Assembly (NCBI RefSeq): GCF_900113835.1
Contig: NZ_FOQV01000017.1
Location: forward strand, 46,958 to 110,957
DNA: 64,000 nt
DNA from: Allobosea sp. OK403
Lineage (GTDB): Bacteria > Pseudomonadota > Alphaproteobacteria > Rhizobiales > Beijerinckiaceae
Reading direction: 5' to 3'
Program-made: the position numbers and the translations under genes
Notes under the pieces: generated by a model
Told to the model about the DNA's origin: nothing
What the model saw: only the letters and a program-made list of their open reading frames with translations
Databases searched by the model: none
Shown: in pieces, positions 8,467 through 17,408 of the stretch
Layout: each line of letters starts with the position of its first letter
Position numbering within the stretch: position 1 is the first letter of the stretch

Positions 8467-9543
8467 GTGAACCCGGCCTTTCTCGACATTACCGGCGCCA
8501 GCAGGAGCTTCGGCGCCGCCACCGTCCTCGACGGTGTCGATCTCGCCGTCGGCAAGGGCGAGTTCATCTCGCTGCTCGGCCCGTCCGGCTGCGGCAAGAC
8601 CACCTTGCTGCGCATCGTGGCCGGGCTGATGACGCCCGACACCGGCCGGGTCGTCCTGGACACCCACGAGATCACACGCAAGCCGCCGCATCGGCGCGAC
8701 ATCGGCGTGGTCTTCCAGAACTACGCGCTGTTCCCGCATCTCAGTGTGGCGGAGAACGTCGCATTCGGCCTCAAGGCCCGCGGCGCGGCACGGGAGACGA
8801 TCGCGCTGACGGTCGCGCGCTATCTTGGCCTCGTCCAGATGACGGCCTTTGCCGACCGCTCGATCAAGGCGCTCTCGGGCGGCCAGCAGCAGCGTGTCGC
8901 GGTGGCGCGCGCGCTCGCCGTCGGGCCCAAGCTCATGCTTCTGGACGAGCCCTTCTCGGCGCTCGACCGCAAGCTGCGCGAGGCGATGCAGATCGATCTC
9001 AAGCGGATCCTGCGCGAGGTCGGCACCACCGCGATCTTCGTCACGCATGACCAGGACGAAGCGCTGACCATGTCCGACCGCATCGCCGTGATGTATCGCG
9101 GCCGGATCGAACAGCTGGATACGCCGACGACGATCTACCATCGCCCGGCGACGCCCTTCGCGCTCGATTTCGTCGGCCTGTCGAGCCGGCTCGCCGGCAC
9201 GGTCGTCGCAAGTCACGACAGGATGCTGACGATCGAGACCGCAGCGGGAAAGCTGTGCGCGCCGGGACAATTCATCCCCCGCAGCCCGGTCGTCATCGGC
9301 ATTCGCCCCGAGCGCATGACGGTCGGGGCGGGTGGCGAGAACAGCATCGAGGCGACGCTGATCGACGTCGTGTTCCAGGGCGCTCGGGTCCAGCTCCATT
9401 TCGAGGCGCCGGCGGGCGGCCGCCTGCTCGTCGAGGCGCATGAGGCGCCATCGGGCGCAGCGCCGGGCGCCAGGCTGCCCTTGAGCTGGCGGCAGGCCGA
9501 CACGCTGGTCTATCCCGCACCCGCAGAGGGAGGCGCGGCATGA
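8467..9543 (+). CDS. ABC transporter ATP-binding protein, PotA/FbpC type
   Basis: A 358-residue ATPase with Walker A GPSGCGKTT (38-46), signature LSGGQ (136-140), Walker B LMLLDEP and VTHDQDEAL, followed by a TOBE-like C-terminal part (IGIRPERMTV). The start is uncertain: the only ATG in frame (8392) lies inside the binding-protein gene, so the GTG at 8467, 16 bp after that gene's stop, is preferred. It energises the permeases encoded immediately downstream; its stop overlaps the next start. Confidence 0.9.
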   Translation: MNPAFLDITGASRSFGAATVLDGVDLAVGKGEFISLLGPSGCGKTTLLRIVAGLMTPDTGRVVLDTHEITRKPPHRRDIGVVFQNYALFPHLSVAENVAFGLKARGAARETIALTVARYLGLVQMTAFADRSIKALSGGQQQRVAVARALAVGPKLMLLDEPFSALDRKLREAMQIDLKRILREVGTTAIFVTHDQDEALTMSDRIAVMYRGRIEQLDTPTTIYHRPATPFALDFVGLSSRLAGTVVASHDRMLTIETAAGKLCAPGQFIPRSPVVIGIRPERMTVGAGGENSIEATLIDVVFQGARVQLHFEAPAGGRLLVEAHEAPSGAAPGARLPLSWRQADTLVYPAPAEGGAA

Positions 9544-10370
9544 GCGCCACCCGCCGATTCGATCCGATCCTGCTGCTGGCCGCTCCAGCCGTCGCCTACC
9601 TCACCGTCGTCTACGGCCTGCCACTGCTCTTCCTGCTCGGTCGCAGCCTGCTTGGAGCCGGCGGCTTTTCGGCCTTCGCCGGTTTCTTCGCCGATCCGTT
9701 CAGCTGGACCGTTCTCGGCAATACCGTTCGCAGCGCAGCGCTGGTGACGCTGGTCTGCCTCGTGATCGGCTATCCGACGGCGCTCGTGCTGGCGCGCGCC
9801 AGCGGATTCGTCCAGGCGGCGATCCTCGTCGCGATCATCCTGCCGCTTTCGGTCGGCGTTGTGGTCAAGGCCTTCGCCTGGCAGATCGTGCTGCGGCGCG
9901 ACGGCGTCGTCTCGCAGATCTTCACCGGGCTTGGCATCTGGGACGAGCCGCAGCGCCTGCTCTTCACCGAGACCGGCCTCGTCATCGGGGCGGCCAATAT
10001 TTTCGTGCCCTTCATGATCCTGCCGATCTATTCCGTGCTGAAGCTCGTCGATCCGCGACTGGGCGAGGCGGCGGCAACGCTCGGCGCCTCGCCGGTCTAT
10101 CGCTTCTTCAAGGTGGCGATACCGCTGTCGCTACCCGGCATCATCACGGGCATAGCCTTCGTCTTCTCGATGGCCGCCTCGATGTATGTGATTCCAAGCC
10201 TAGTGATCGGCGACCGCTTCCAGACGCTGGCGACGCTGACGGGGCGCTCCTTCCTGTTCATGCGGAACGAACAACTCGGCTCGACGACCGCCGTCGTGCT
10301 GCTCGCGCTGACGATCGGCATCGTCGTGGCGAGTTCCAGGCTGTCGCGCCGGCTGGGAGGCGCCGCATGA
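9540..10370 (+). CDS. ABC transporter permease, PotB-like
   Basis: A 276-residue inner-membrane protein with a first hydrophobic segment (LLLAAPAVAYLTVVYGLPLLFLLG broken by short polar residues), about six membrane segments and the EAA loop at GEAAATLGASPVYRFFKVAIP. ATGA overlaps at both ends couple it to the ATPase before it and the second permease after it. It pairs with the next gene to form the transmembrane channel. Confidence 0.92.
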   Translation: MSATRRFDPILLLAAPAVAYLTVVYGLPLLFLLGRSLLGAGGFSAFAGFFADPFSWTVLGNTVRSAALVTLVCLVIGYPTALVLARASGFVQAAILVAIILPLSVGVVVKAFAWQIVLRRDGVVSQIFTGLGIWDEPQRLLFTETGLVIGAANIFVPFMILPIYSVLKLVDPRLGEAAATLGASPVYRFFKVAIPLSLPGIITGIAFVFSMAASMYVIPSLVIGDRFQTLATLTGRSFLFMRNEQLGSTTAVVLLALTIGIVVASSRLSRRLGGAA

Positions 10371-11167
10371 CCGCGATCGAAAAAATCGCCGGCCGGCTTG
10401 CCGGGCTGCTTGCGACCTTCACCGTCGTCTTTCTGCTCACCCCGCTCGTGGTAACGGTCGCCGTCTCCTTCGGTTCGAGCGCCGTCTTCACCTTGCCGCC
10501 GTCATCATGGTCGCTGCGTTGGTACGAGGCGCTGGCCCGCTCGCGCGATCTCTGGCCGCCGGTCTTCGCCTCGGTGAAGCTCGCCGCATTCTCGACCGCG
10601 GTCGCGCTGGTTCTCGGCACGCTCTGCGCCATCGGCCTCCTGCGCGGCCAGTTCCGCGGACGTGAGGCCGTGGTCACCTTCCTGGTCTCGCCGCTGATGC
10701 TGCCCGGCCTCGTCATCGGCATCGCCATGCTGGAGAGCTTCCGCGCGGCCGGCCTGCGCGACGTCTGGGTGAGCCTCGTGCTCGCCCATGTCGTGATCAC
10801 GCTCCCCTATGTGGTGCGCACCGTCTTTGCAGCGCTCTCGCTCTTCGACTTCACCTTGATCGACGCCGCCCGCACGCTCGGCCTGACCTATCCGAAAGCC
10901 GTGTTCAAAGTGCTGGTCCCCTCGCTCGCGCCCGCCTTCCTGACCTCGGGCATGTTCGCCTTTCTCGCCTCCATGGACAATTATCCGATCTCGATCTTCT
11001 TCACCGATGCCTGGACCAAGACGCTGCCGATCCAGATGCTGCAATATGTCGAGGAAAGTCCCGATCCCACCATCGCCGCGATCTCGACGCTGCTGATCCT
11101 GCTGTCGATCGGCGTTCTCGTGCTCGGCGACCGCCTCGTCGGCCTGCGCCGCATGGCCGATCTGTGA
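10367..11167 (+). CDS. ABC transporter permease, PotC-like
   Basis: A 266-residue partner permease, with membrane segments beginning at LAGLLATFTVVFLLTPLVVTV and the EAA loop IDAARTLGLTYPKAVFKVLVP. It starts in an ATGA overlap with the first permease, and its TGA overlaps the start of the PuuE-like gene by one base, so all members of the operon are coupled. Confidence 0.92.
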   Translation: MTAIEKIAGRLAGLLATFTVVFLLTPLVVTVAVSFGSSAVFTLPPSSWSLRWYEALARSRDLWPPVFASVKLAAFSTAVALVLGTLCAIGLLRGQFRGREAVVTFLVSPLMLPGLVIGIAMLESFRAAGLRDVWVSLVLAHVVITLPYVVRTVFAALSLFDFTLIDAARTLGLTYPKAVFKVLVPSLAPAFLTSGMFAFLASMDNYPISIFFTDAWTKTLPIQMLQYVEESPDPTIAAISTLLILLSIGVLVLGDRLVGLRRMADL

Positions 11168-12093
11168 TGAGCGGGATCATCGGCAGCGACCGCGATTTCC
11201 GCGGCTACGGCAGCGCGCCTCCAGCCGTGCGCTGGCCCGGCGATGCGCGGCTAGCCGTCTCGGTCGTCATCAACATCGAGGAAGGCGCGGAACTCTCGCT
11301 CGGCCAGGGCGATGAGCGCAACGAGTCCGTCTATGAGGTCGTCGAGGAGATTTCCGGCGTCCGCGACCTGTGCATGGAGTCGCATTTCGAATACGGCCCG
11401 CGCGCCGGCTGGCCACGCATTCGCAAGCTGCTGCAGGACTATGGCGTGCGCGGAACGATGAACGCCAATGGCCGCAGCTTGGCGATATCGCCCTGGCTCG
11501 CACGGGAGGGTGTCACTGATGGCCATGAGGTCGCAGCCCATGGCTGGCGCTGGGAGCGCCACGCCAATATGAGCGAGGATGAGGAGCGTCTCGCCATCGC
11601 CCGCACGGTCGAGGCCATCACGGCCGCGGCCGGGGTGCCGCCGCGCGGCTGGCACACGCGCTCGGCAACCTCTCCGAACACCCGGCGCCTCCTCCTGGAA
11701 CAAGGCGGATTTCTCTACGATTCCAATGCCTATAACGACGACCTGCCCTATCTCGTAGGGGTCGAGGGCCGCGACCACCTGGTGCTGCCCTATGCCTTCG
11801 ACACCAACGACATGCGTTTCCAGCGCGGTGGCGGCTTCGTCTTCGGCGATGACTTCGCCCGCTACTGCATTGATGCCTTCGACCGGCTCCATGAGGAGGG
11901 CGCGGACGCGCCGCGCATGATGACGGTCGGCCTGCATCTGCGCATCATCGGCCGCCCCGGGCGGATCGCCGGTCTGGAGCGCTTTCTCGCCCATGCGGCG
12001 TCGAAGCCGGGAACCTGGTTCGCGCGGCGCGACGAAATCGCCCGGCACTGGCTGCGCGAGACCGGGCGCGAGGAGCTGATCGACGGGCGTTGA
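11167..12093 (+). CDS. PuuE-like allantoinase / polysaccharide deacetylase-fold amidohydrolase
   Basis: A 308-residue protein of the NodB/polysaccharide deacetylase fold. The sequence pattern (FRGYGSAPPAVRWPGDAR, INIEEGAE, MESHFEYGPRAGWPRI, DGHEVAAHGWRWE, GWHTRSATSPNTRRLL, YDSNAYNDDLPY, DTNDMRF, GLHLRIIGRPGRI) follows the metal-independent allantoinase PuuE closely as I remember that family. It would open a cyclic ureide ring in the cytoplasm. The start is the ATG at 11167 overlapping the permease stop (TGATG); a GTG one codon earlier is possible. As last gene of a transport operon it suggests the imported compound is allantoin-like. Family call strong; exact substrate inferred. Confidence 0.85.
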   Translation: MSGIIGSDRDFRGYGSAPPAVRWPGDARLAVSVVINIEEGAELSLGQGDERNESVYEVVEEISGVRDLCMESHFEYGPRAGWPRIRKLLQDYGVRGTMNANGRSLAISPWLAREGVTDGHEVAAHGWRWERHANMSEDEERLAIARTVEAITAAAGVPPRGWHTRSATSPNTRRLLLEQGGFLYDSNAYNDDLPYLVGVEGRDHLVLPYAFDTNDMRFQRGGGFVFGDDFARYCIDAFDRLHEEGADAPRMMTVGLHLRIIGRPGRIAGLERFLAHAASKPGTWFARRDEIARHWLRETGREELIDGR

Positions 12094-12128
12094 GGCGCCC
12101 ACGCCCGCAGCCTCCGGGACAGCTCAAG

Positions 12129-12872
12129 TCAACGATGCTCGATGCGCGCCGCCAGTGCCTCCGAGAGACCCTGCGTCGGCTTCGCCGGCGGCCTGCGGAA
12201 GGTTCCGGCGCTCGCCTTGCGCGGCTGCAGGGCGACCAGAGCCTCGGCCTGCTTCAGCGCCGCGCCGACCTGATCGATGACGGGCACCGGGATGCGGTGG
12301 GCCACCTTGGCCGCCAGCCCGGCCAGCGGCGCCCCTGCGAGGATCACGCAATCGGCCCCATCCTCGACCACGGTCCGGTTGGCGAGCGCGACGATGACCT
12401 CCTCCTTCTCCTCCTGCACATCGCCGACATCGGCGAAGGTTTCGTCGAGCATGCGGACCCCGGCGCAGCGGCCGCCGAGCCCATGCATGGCGACGCATTC
12501 CTCGTACCAGGGCCCGAGCGCCCGCGCGAAGGTGACAATGGAAAAGCGCTTGCCGAGCATGCAGGCGGTCAGCATGGCTGCCTCGGCCATGCCCACGACA
12601 GGAATGTCGAAGAGTTCGCGCGCGCCCATCAGCCCGGGGTCGCCAAACGCGGCGATGATCGCGGCGTCGACCGCGTGGTGATGCTCGGCCAGCATGTCGA
12701 GCGCAATGGCTCCGCCGATCTGAGCCTCGGCACGGCTGGCGATATAGGGCACGCCACGCGGCGCCGTCAGCGGCACGATCTCGGTCTGCGGCGCCGCCAC
12801 CGCCTTGGCCGCGACCAGGAGGCGCTGGGTAATCGCTTCGGTGGTATTGGGATTCAGCAGAAGGATGCGCAT
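12129..12872 (-). CDS. Asp/Glu/hydantoin racemase-family protein lacking catalytic cysteines
   Basis: A 247-residue member of the hydantoin/allantoin racemase family, with the start MRILLLNPNTTEAIT and the landmarks AFGDPGL (75-81) and VVGMAEAAM (92-100). Hydantoin racemases use two cysteines, in contexts like ACFGDPG and LGCAGM. Here the equivalent positions are Ala75 (IAAFGDPG) and Gly180 (ILAGAPLAG), so ordinary two-base racemisation is unlikely. It may instead be a lyase, isomerase or decarboxylase of the same fold, or a binding protein. It is the last gene of the 12.1-15.5 kb minus-strand operon, 25 bp after the small-protein gene, with GGAG before its ATG. Confidence 0.85.
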   Translation of the reverse strand: MRILLLNPNTTEAITQRLLVAAKAVAAPQTEIVPLTAPRGVPYIASRAEAQIGGAIALDMLAEHHHAVDAAIIAAFGDPGLMGARELFDIPVVGMAEAAMLTACMLGKRFSIVTFARALGPWYEECVAMHGLGGRCAGVRMLDETFADVGDVQEEKEEVIVALANRTVVEDGADCVILAGAPLAGLAAKVAHRIPVPVIDQVGAALKQAEALVALQPRKASAGTFRRPPAKPTQGLSEALAARIEHR

Positions 12873-12896
12873 GGATCTCCGTCCTCACGGGCGCGT

Positions 12897-13115
12897 TCAG
12901 AAGCGGCCGCCGGGCAGATAGTGAAGCGCGTCGCCGCGTCCGTCGATCTCGCATTGGCTAAAGCGCCCGGCATGCAGGATCATCGCGTTTGCCTCCGCGA
13001 TCCCCGGATGTCCCGGCAGTCGCCGGGGATCGTGATCGCTTACGTCGCAAGCCCTGGAGCGCCAGCCGGCCAGGCCGCGCGTTCCATCGGTCGTGGCCTG
13101 ATTGGCTCGTCTCAT
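12897..13115 (-). CDS. Small conserved-looking hypothetical protein (72 aa) coupled to COG0523 GTPase
   Basis: The ATG at 13115 overlaps the stop of the GTPase gene in an ATGA arrangement, and a racemase-family gene follows 25 bp after its stop, so it fills a gap that would otherwise be empty in a tight operon. The product is 72 residues, hydrophilic, with two cysteines and several His/Asp (RACDVSDHDP, ILHAGRFSQCEIDG). Third codon positions are mostly G or C, as in neighbouring real genes. I do not recognise the family. Its position beside a metallochaperone-type GTPase and a metal-dependent amidohydrolase suggests a helper of that enzyme system; this is inference. Confidence 0.6.
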   Translation of the reverse strand: MRRANQATTDGTRGLAGWRSRACDVSDHDPRRLPGHPGIAEANAMILHAGRFSQCEIDGRGDALHYLPGGRF

Positions 13116-14047
13116 TCCGCCCCTGCAGCGACGCATCCGTCCATGACCGCGGCGATTTCGGCAGCGGACAGGGCCGCCAGCTCGGCAATGAACACGATCC
13201 TCGCGCGCGGCAGCCCCGATGCCGGCGCACCAGCCGGGACCAGGGTCGCCCGGCCACCCGCGAGCTGAAACACAAACTGCCGGCCCGGCTGCTCCACCGT
13301 CTCGAACAGCCCCTTGGCGCGGGCGAGTTTCGGGGCAAGCCGGGCGATCGCCTGTTGCAGGAGCGGCAGCGAGACCGGCTGGTCGGAGGTCCAGCTCAGG
13401 CTCTCGAACCGCTCGAAGCTCGGGCGACGCCTGCCGGGCGCGCGCGGAACGGGCGGCCGATCCGGGCTGTCAGGGAAAACCAACTCTAGCGGCACCTGGC
13501 CGTGCGGGGCCTCGATCTGGAGCACGCCCGGGCGGATCGCTGCGACGGCGTCGCCAATCCGCTGCCGCTGCGCCGCGTCGACGAGATCGACCTTGCTCAG
13601 CGCCACCATAGTGGCGGCGCGAAGCTGCGCGCGCAGCAGAGGGTCGTCCAGCGCTGAAGAGGCCGCTGTCGCATCCACCACGCACAGCACCGTCTCCAGC
13701 GGCGCCTCCTGGAAGGTCACGGGATCCAGGAGATTGCGGACGATGTCCTCGGGGTCGGCGACGCCGCTCGTTTCGATCAGGATGGCGTCCGGCCTGGGCT
13801 TGCGCCGCAGGATCATCGCCAGCGTGCGCAGCAGGTCGCCCTCCAGCGAGCAGCAGATGCAGCCATTGGCCAGGCTGACGACCCCGTCGCTGGCCCCAGT
13901 GATGAGTTCGGCGTCTATATTGATGGCGCCGAAATCATTGACCACAGCGGCGATGCGCCGCCCCCCGGCATGGGCCAGGATATGGTTCACCACCGTCGTC
14001 TTGCCGGCCCCCAGAAAGCCGGCCACGAGCAGGATCGGGACGGACAT
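13112..14047 (-). CDS. COG0523 (CobW/G3E) GTPase, putative metallochaperone
   Basis: A 311-residue G3E-family P-loop GTPase that would help insert or supply a metal ion. It shows Walker A GFLGAGKTT (10-18), the metal-binding CICC motif typical of COG0523 (63-66), the Walker B-type LIETSGVADP, and SKVDL at the place of the guanine-specificity NKxD. The C-terminal CobW domain is shorter and less conserved. Its position six bases after a metal-dependent D-aminoacylase-like gene suggests that enzyme is the client. Confidence 0.9.
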   Translation of the reverse strand: MSVPILLVAGFLGAGKTTVVNHILAHAGGRRIAAVVNDFGAINIDAELITGASDGVVSLANGCICCSLEGDLLRTLAMILRRKPRPDAILIETSGVADPEDIVRNLLDPVTFQEAPLETVLCVVDATAASSALDDPLLRAQLRAATMVALSKVDLVDAAQRQRIGDAVAAIRPGVLQIEAPHGQVPLELVFPDSPDRPPVPRAPGRRRPSFERFESLSWTSDQPVSLPLLQQAIARLAPKLARAKGLFETVEQPGRQFVFQLAGGRATLVPAGAPASGLPRARIVFIAELAALSAAEIAAVMDGCVAAGAE

Positions 14048-14053
14048 GCCGGC

Positions 14054-15547
14054 TCAGGCGCCCGAGGCGACGGGCCGGCGCACGGGCTGGCCGGGGCGCG
14101 CCGCCACCTCCATGACGCCGTCGCTGATCACGGCCTGCCCATTGACCAGAAGATGCTTCACGCCCTCGGCCGGGCGGTTCATCGCCGTGAATTCGGCCCG
14201 GTCGGTCAGCGTCTCGAAATCGAAGACGACGATATCGGCATCGGCGCCGCGCCGCAGCCGCCCCTTGTCGCGCATGGCGGGCGTGCTCGCCGCCAGGATC
14301 TCCGCCGGGATCAGCGTGCATTTGGCGATGCCGTCCAGCAGCGAAACAGCCTGACGCTCCCGCACCCAGTGGCGCAGGAAACGGGTGAAGGTTCCAGCCG
14401 AGCGCGGATGCGAGGTCGCGTCCTCAGGCAGAGGCCAGGCATCGCCGGTATAGGTCGTGGCGTCCGGCAGGCTCCAGGGCATGGCGTCGGAGGCGATCGC
14501 GCCGCCGGGATAGAGCACGGAGAGATCGAGCATGCGGCGGTGGTGCTCGTTGTTCTCGGTGTCGAGGATATGCCAGAGCACCAGCGTGGAGGGCTCCTCG
14601 GCCTGCGCCGCCAGCAGCTCCTGCCGGTCGCGGAAGCGGCGCCCATCGGCGACGCGCTGCACGGAGTCATAGCCGGTGCCGTTGCGCGTCTCGAATTCGG
14701 GGTCGCTGAAGAAGGCGGCCGCCAGCACGGTGGAGCCGGTGCCATAGGGATAGGCCTCGACCGTGATCGGCAGGCCCTGTGCCTGCGCCTTCATCACCAG
14801 CTCGGCGCAGCGTTCCACATCGGTTTTGCTGGAGCTGTTGAAATGGCAGATATGCATATGCGCGCCGGTCGCGCCGGCATAGCCGATCAGGCGGATATAG
14901 GCCTCGACGGCGCTTTTGGGATCGATGCGCGACATATAGGCAATGTGGGTGAAGGTGGGCACGCCCTGGGCCGCCGCGAGCTGGCAGACCGCCGTCAGCT
15001 CCTGCACGCCGGCGCCCGGCGCATAGGCATTCAGGATGCCGATGCCGATGCCGCCCTCGTCCAGTCCCTGCGCGATGCGCGCGATGATCCCGGCCTGCTC
15101 GCTGTCGCTGGCGATATTGTCCATCCAGCGCGGGTCGCGCATGGCGCGGCCGAACGCCTCCAGAGACGATTCCTCGTTGATGCCGACCATGGCGCCGATC
15201 CGGGCGAAGGCCCAGTTGGTGGAGGCGCCATAGTTCAGGATCCGCCCCTGCTCGGCCTGGCGCCGATACCAGGAGGCGACCGGCATCACGCCGGCTTCGA
15301 GATCCAGCGTCGTGGTGACGCCGTCGAAGGCCTGCATGCGGTCTGCGGGGATGGACTGGCCATGCGCGTGCAGGTCGATGAAGCCGGGCGCCACGACCAG
15401 CCCCGTCGCGTCGATGACCCGTTCGGCCTCGCCGAGCCCGGTTCCAACAGCGGCGATCTTGCCATCGAGCACCGCTATCTCGGCCACCGCATCGATCCCG
15501 CTTTCAGGATCCACCACGCGTCCGCCCCGGATCACCAAACCGCTCAT
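14054..15547 (-). CDS. N-acyl-D-amino-acid deacylase (D-aminoacylase-family amidohydrolase)
   Basis: A 497-residue amidohydrolase-superfamily enzyme that would remove an acyl group from a D-amino acid or related amide. It starts with the small beta domain (LVIRGGRVVDPESGIDAVAEIAVLDGKIAAVG split into shorter strands), has the metal HxH motif in FIDLHAHGQ, further ligands around THIAYMS and HICHFNSSS, and the returning beta domain at GADADIVVFD. The start at 15547 (MSGLVIRGG) is preferred because the upstream 39 codons lack homology to the family. It is first gene of the operon with the GTPase, small protein and racemase homologue, and divergent from a peptide-type binding protein. Confidence 0.88.
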   Translation of the reverse strand: MSGLVIRGGRVVDPESGIDAVAEIAVLDGKIAAVGTGLGEAERVIDATGLVVAPGFIDLHAHGQSIPADRMQAFDGVTTTLDLEAGVMPVASWYRRQAEQGRILNYGASTNWAFARIGAMVGINEESSLEAFGRAMRDPRWMDNIASDSEQAGIIARIAQGLDEGGIGIGILNAYAPGAGVQELTAVCQLAAAQGVPTFTHIAYMSRIDPKSAVEAYIRLIGYAGATGAHMHICHFNSSSKTDVERCAELVMKAQAQGLPITVEAYPYGTGSTVLAAAFFSDPEFETRNGTGYDSVQRVADGRRFRDRQELLAAQAEEPSTLVLWHILDTENNEHHRRMLDLSVLYPGGAIASDAMPWSLPDATTYTGDAWPLPEDATSHPRSAGTFTRFLRHWVRERQAVSLLDGIAKCTLIPAEILAASTPAMRDKGRLRRGADADIVVFDFETLTDRAEFTAMNRPAEGVKHLLVNGQAVISDGVMEVAARPGQPVRRPVASGA

Positions 15548-15804
15548 ATCGCCGCTCCGTCTGCCAAACGCTGCGCCTCGGGCCGGCGTCGCCCCCGGCG
15601 ACGCATTCGACCAGCCATGGGCGAACAGGGCCGGCAGTAGAGGCAGATTCTCCGGCGACCGCAATCGGCTGGCGGCGCATGCCGTGGCCGCGGATTTGCT
15701 TTCACGTCCTGACGCGACAGCGTTCGAGAGGACGAGGCCGGCCTCATGGCCGACAGGCCCGCCGCTTTGGACGAACGCCGCAAGAATCAGGAGAACAGAT
15801 CAGC

Positions 15805-17397
15805 ATGAAACGCCGCCACCTCCTTCTGGGCGCAGGAGCCCTCTTGGCCGGCAGCCGCCTCACGGCTCCCAACATCGTCCGCGCGCAGGACGCCAAGGTG
15901 CTTCGCTTCGTGCCCCAGGCCGACCTGCCCAATCTCGACGCCGTCGCCGGCACGCAGCTCGTGGTGCGCAATGCGAGCCTCTTGGTCTTCGACATGCTCT
16001 ACGGCATCGGCGCCGACCTCACCCCCAAGCCGCAGATGTGCGAGGGCCATGAGGTCTCGGCCGACGGCAAGACCTGGACGCTGAAGCTGCGCGACGGGCT
16101 GAAGTTCCACGATGGCGAGCCGGTGCTGACCAGGGATGTCATTGCCAGCATCAACCGCTGGATGCCGCGCGACGGCATGGGGCAGATGATCCAGTCCCGC
16201 CTGGACGCGCTGGAGGCGGTCGACGACCGCAGCTTCCGCTTCCGCCTGAAAGCGCCGTTCCCGAAGCTGCTTTACGCGCTGGGCAAGAGCAACACGCCGC
16301 TCCTGGTGATCATGCCGGAGCGCATCGCCAGGACCGACCCCTATACCCAGATCAAGGAATATGTCGGCTCCGGCCCGATGGCGTTCAAGCGCGACGAATG
16401 GGTCTCGGGTTCGCGCGCCGTCTTCCAGCGCTTTGCCGGCTATCAACCGCGACTGGAGAAGAGCGACTGGCTCGCCGGCGGCAAGGTCATGAAGGTCGAC
16501 CGCGTGGAATGGATGACCATGCCCGACCCCGGCACGGCCGCAAGCGCGCTCCAGAACGGCGAGATCGACTGGTGGGAGAACCCCATCGCCGATCTCGTTC
16601 CGCTCCTCGCCAAGAACCGCGCCATCAAGGTCGGCATCGCCGATCCGCTGGGCAATGTCGGCGCCATGCGCATCAACCACCTGCTGCCGCCCTTCAACAA
16701 CAAGCTCTGCCGCCAGGCGCTGCAATGGGCCGTCAGCCAGGCCGACTACATGCAGGCCATCGTCGGTGAGGACACCGCGCTGTGGAAGGAGATGCCGAGC
16801 TTCTTCACGCCCGGCACGCCGCTCTACAGCGAGGCCGGCGCCGAGCGCCTGAAGGGCCCGCGTCAATACGACAAGGCGAAGGAGCTCCTGAAGCAGGGCG
16901 GCTACAACGGCGAGAAGGTGGTGATGCTGGTCGCCGCCGATGTGCCGATCACCAAGGCGCAGGGCGACGTCACCGCCGATATGCTGGGCCGCATCGGCGT
17001 CAATGTCGACTACCAGTCGCTGGACTGGGGCACGGTCGGCTCCCGCCGCACCAGCAAGAAGGCGGTCACCGAGGGCGGCTGGAACATCTTCTTCAGCTGG
17101 CATTCCGGCGTCGATTGCATCAACCCCGCCCCCTACAAGGGCGTCAGCGCCAGCGGCGACAAGGCCTGGTTCGGCTGGCCGAGCAATGACGAGGTCGAGC
17201 AGAACATCGCTGCCTGGTATGATGCGCCCGACCTCGCCGCCGAGAAGAAGGCGATCGAGGCCGTCAATCGCGCCGGCATGGACGATGTCACCTTCGTGCC
17301 GACCGGCTTCTTCCTCGGCCATTCCGCCTGGCGCAACGCGCTCTCGGGCGTGGCCCAGGCACCGTTTCCGCTGTTCTGGGACGTCAGCAAGGGCTGA
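15805..17397 (+). CDS. Peptide/dipeptide-type ABC substrate-binding protein (family 5)
   Basis: A 530-residue periplasmic binding protein of the DppA/OppA family (SBP_bac_5). It has a Tat/Sec signal (MKRRHLLLGAGALLAGSRL, cleavage near VRAQ), the family signature around KTWTLKLRDGLKFHDGEPV, and later VGSGPMAFKRDEWVSG. The start at 15805 has AGGAG at 15788-15792. No permease or ATPase follows; it is a monocistronic binding protein divergent from the D-aminoacylase operon, and must use transporter components elsewhere or those at 25.8-29.6 kb. Confidence 0.92.
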   Translation: MKRRHLLLGAGALLAGSRLTAPNIVRAQDAKVLRFVPQADLPNLDAVAGTQLVVRNASLLVFDMLYGIGADLTPKPQMCEGHEVSADGKTWTLKLRDGLKFHDGEPVLTRDVIASINRWMPRDGMGQMIQSRLDALEAVDDRSFRFRLKAPFPKLLYALGKSNTPLLVIMPERIARTDPYTQIKEYVGSGPMAFKRDEWVSGSRAVFQRFAGYQPRLEKSDWLAGGKVMKVDRVEWMTMPDPGTAASALQNGEIDWWENPIADLVPLLAKNRAIKVGIADPLGNVGAMRINHLLPPFNNKLCRQALQWAVSQADYMQAIVGEDTALWKEMPSFFTPGTPLYSEAGAERLKGPRQYDKAKELLKQGGYNGEKVVMLVAADVPITKAQGDVTADMLGRIGVNVDYQSLDWGTVGSRRTSKKAVTEGGWNIFFSWHSGVDCINPAPYKGVSASGDKAWFGWPSNDEVEQNIAAWYDAPDLAAEKKAIEAVNRAGMDDVTFVPTGFFLGHSAWRNALSGVAQAPFPLFWDVSKG

Positions 17398-17408
17398 GAG
17401 GCTTCTCT

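Noticed and set aside
13970..15640. 556-codon open frame on the plus strand
   Set aside because: It is antisense to the D-aminoacylase and GTPase genes, which carry clear motifs on the other strand.
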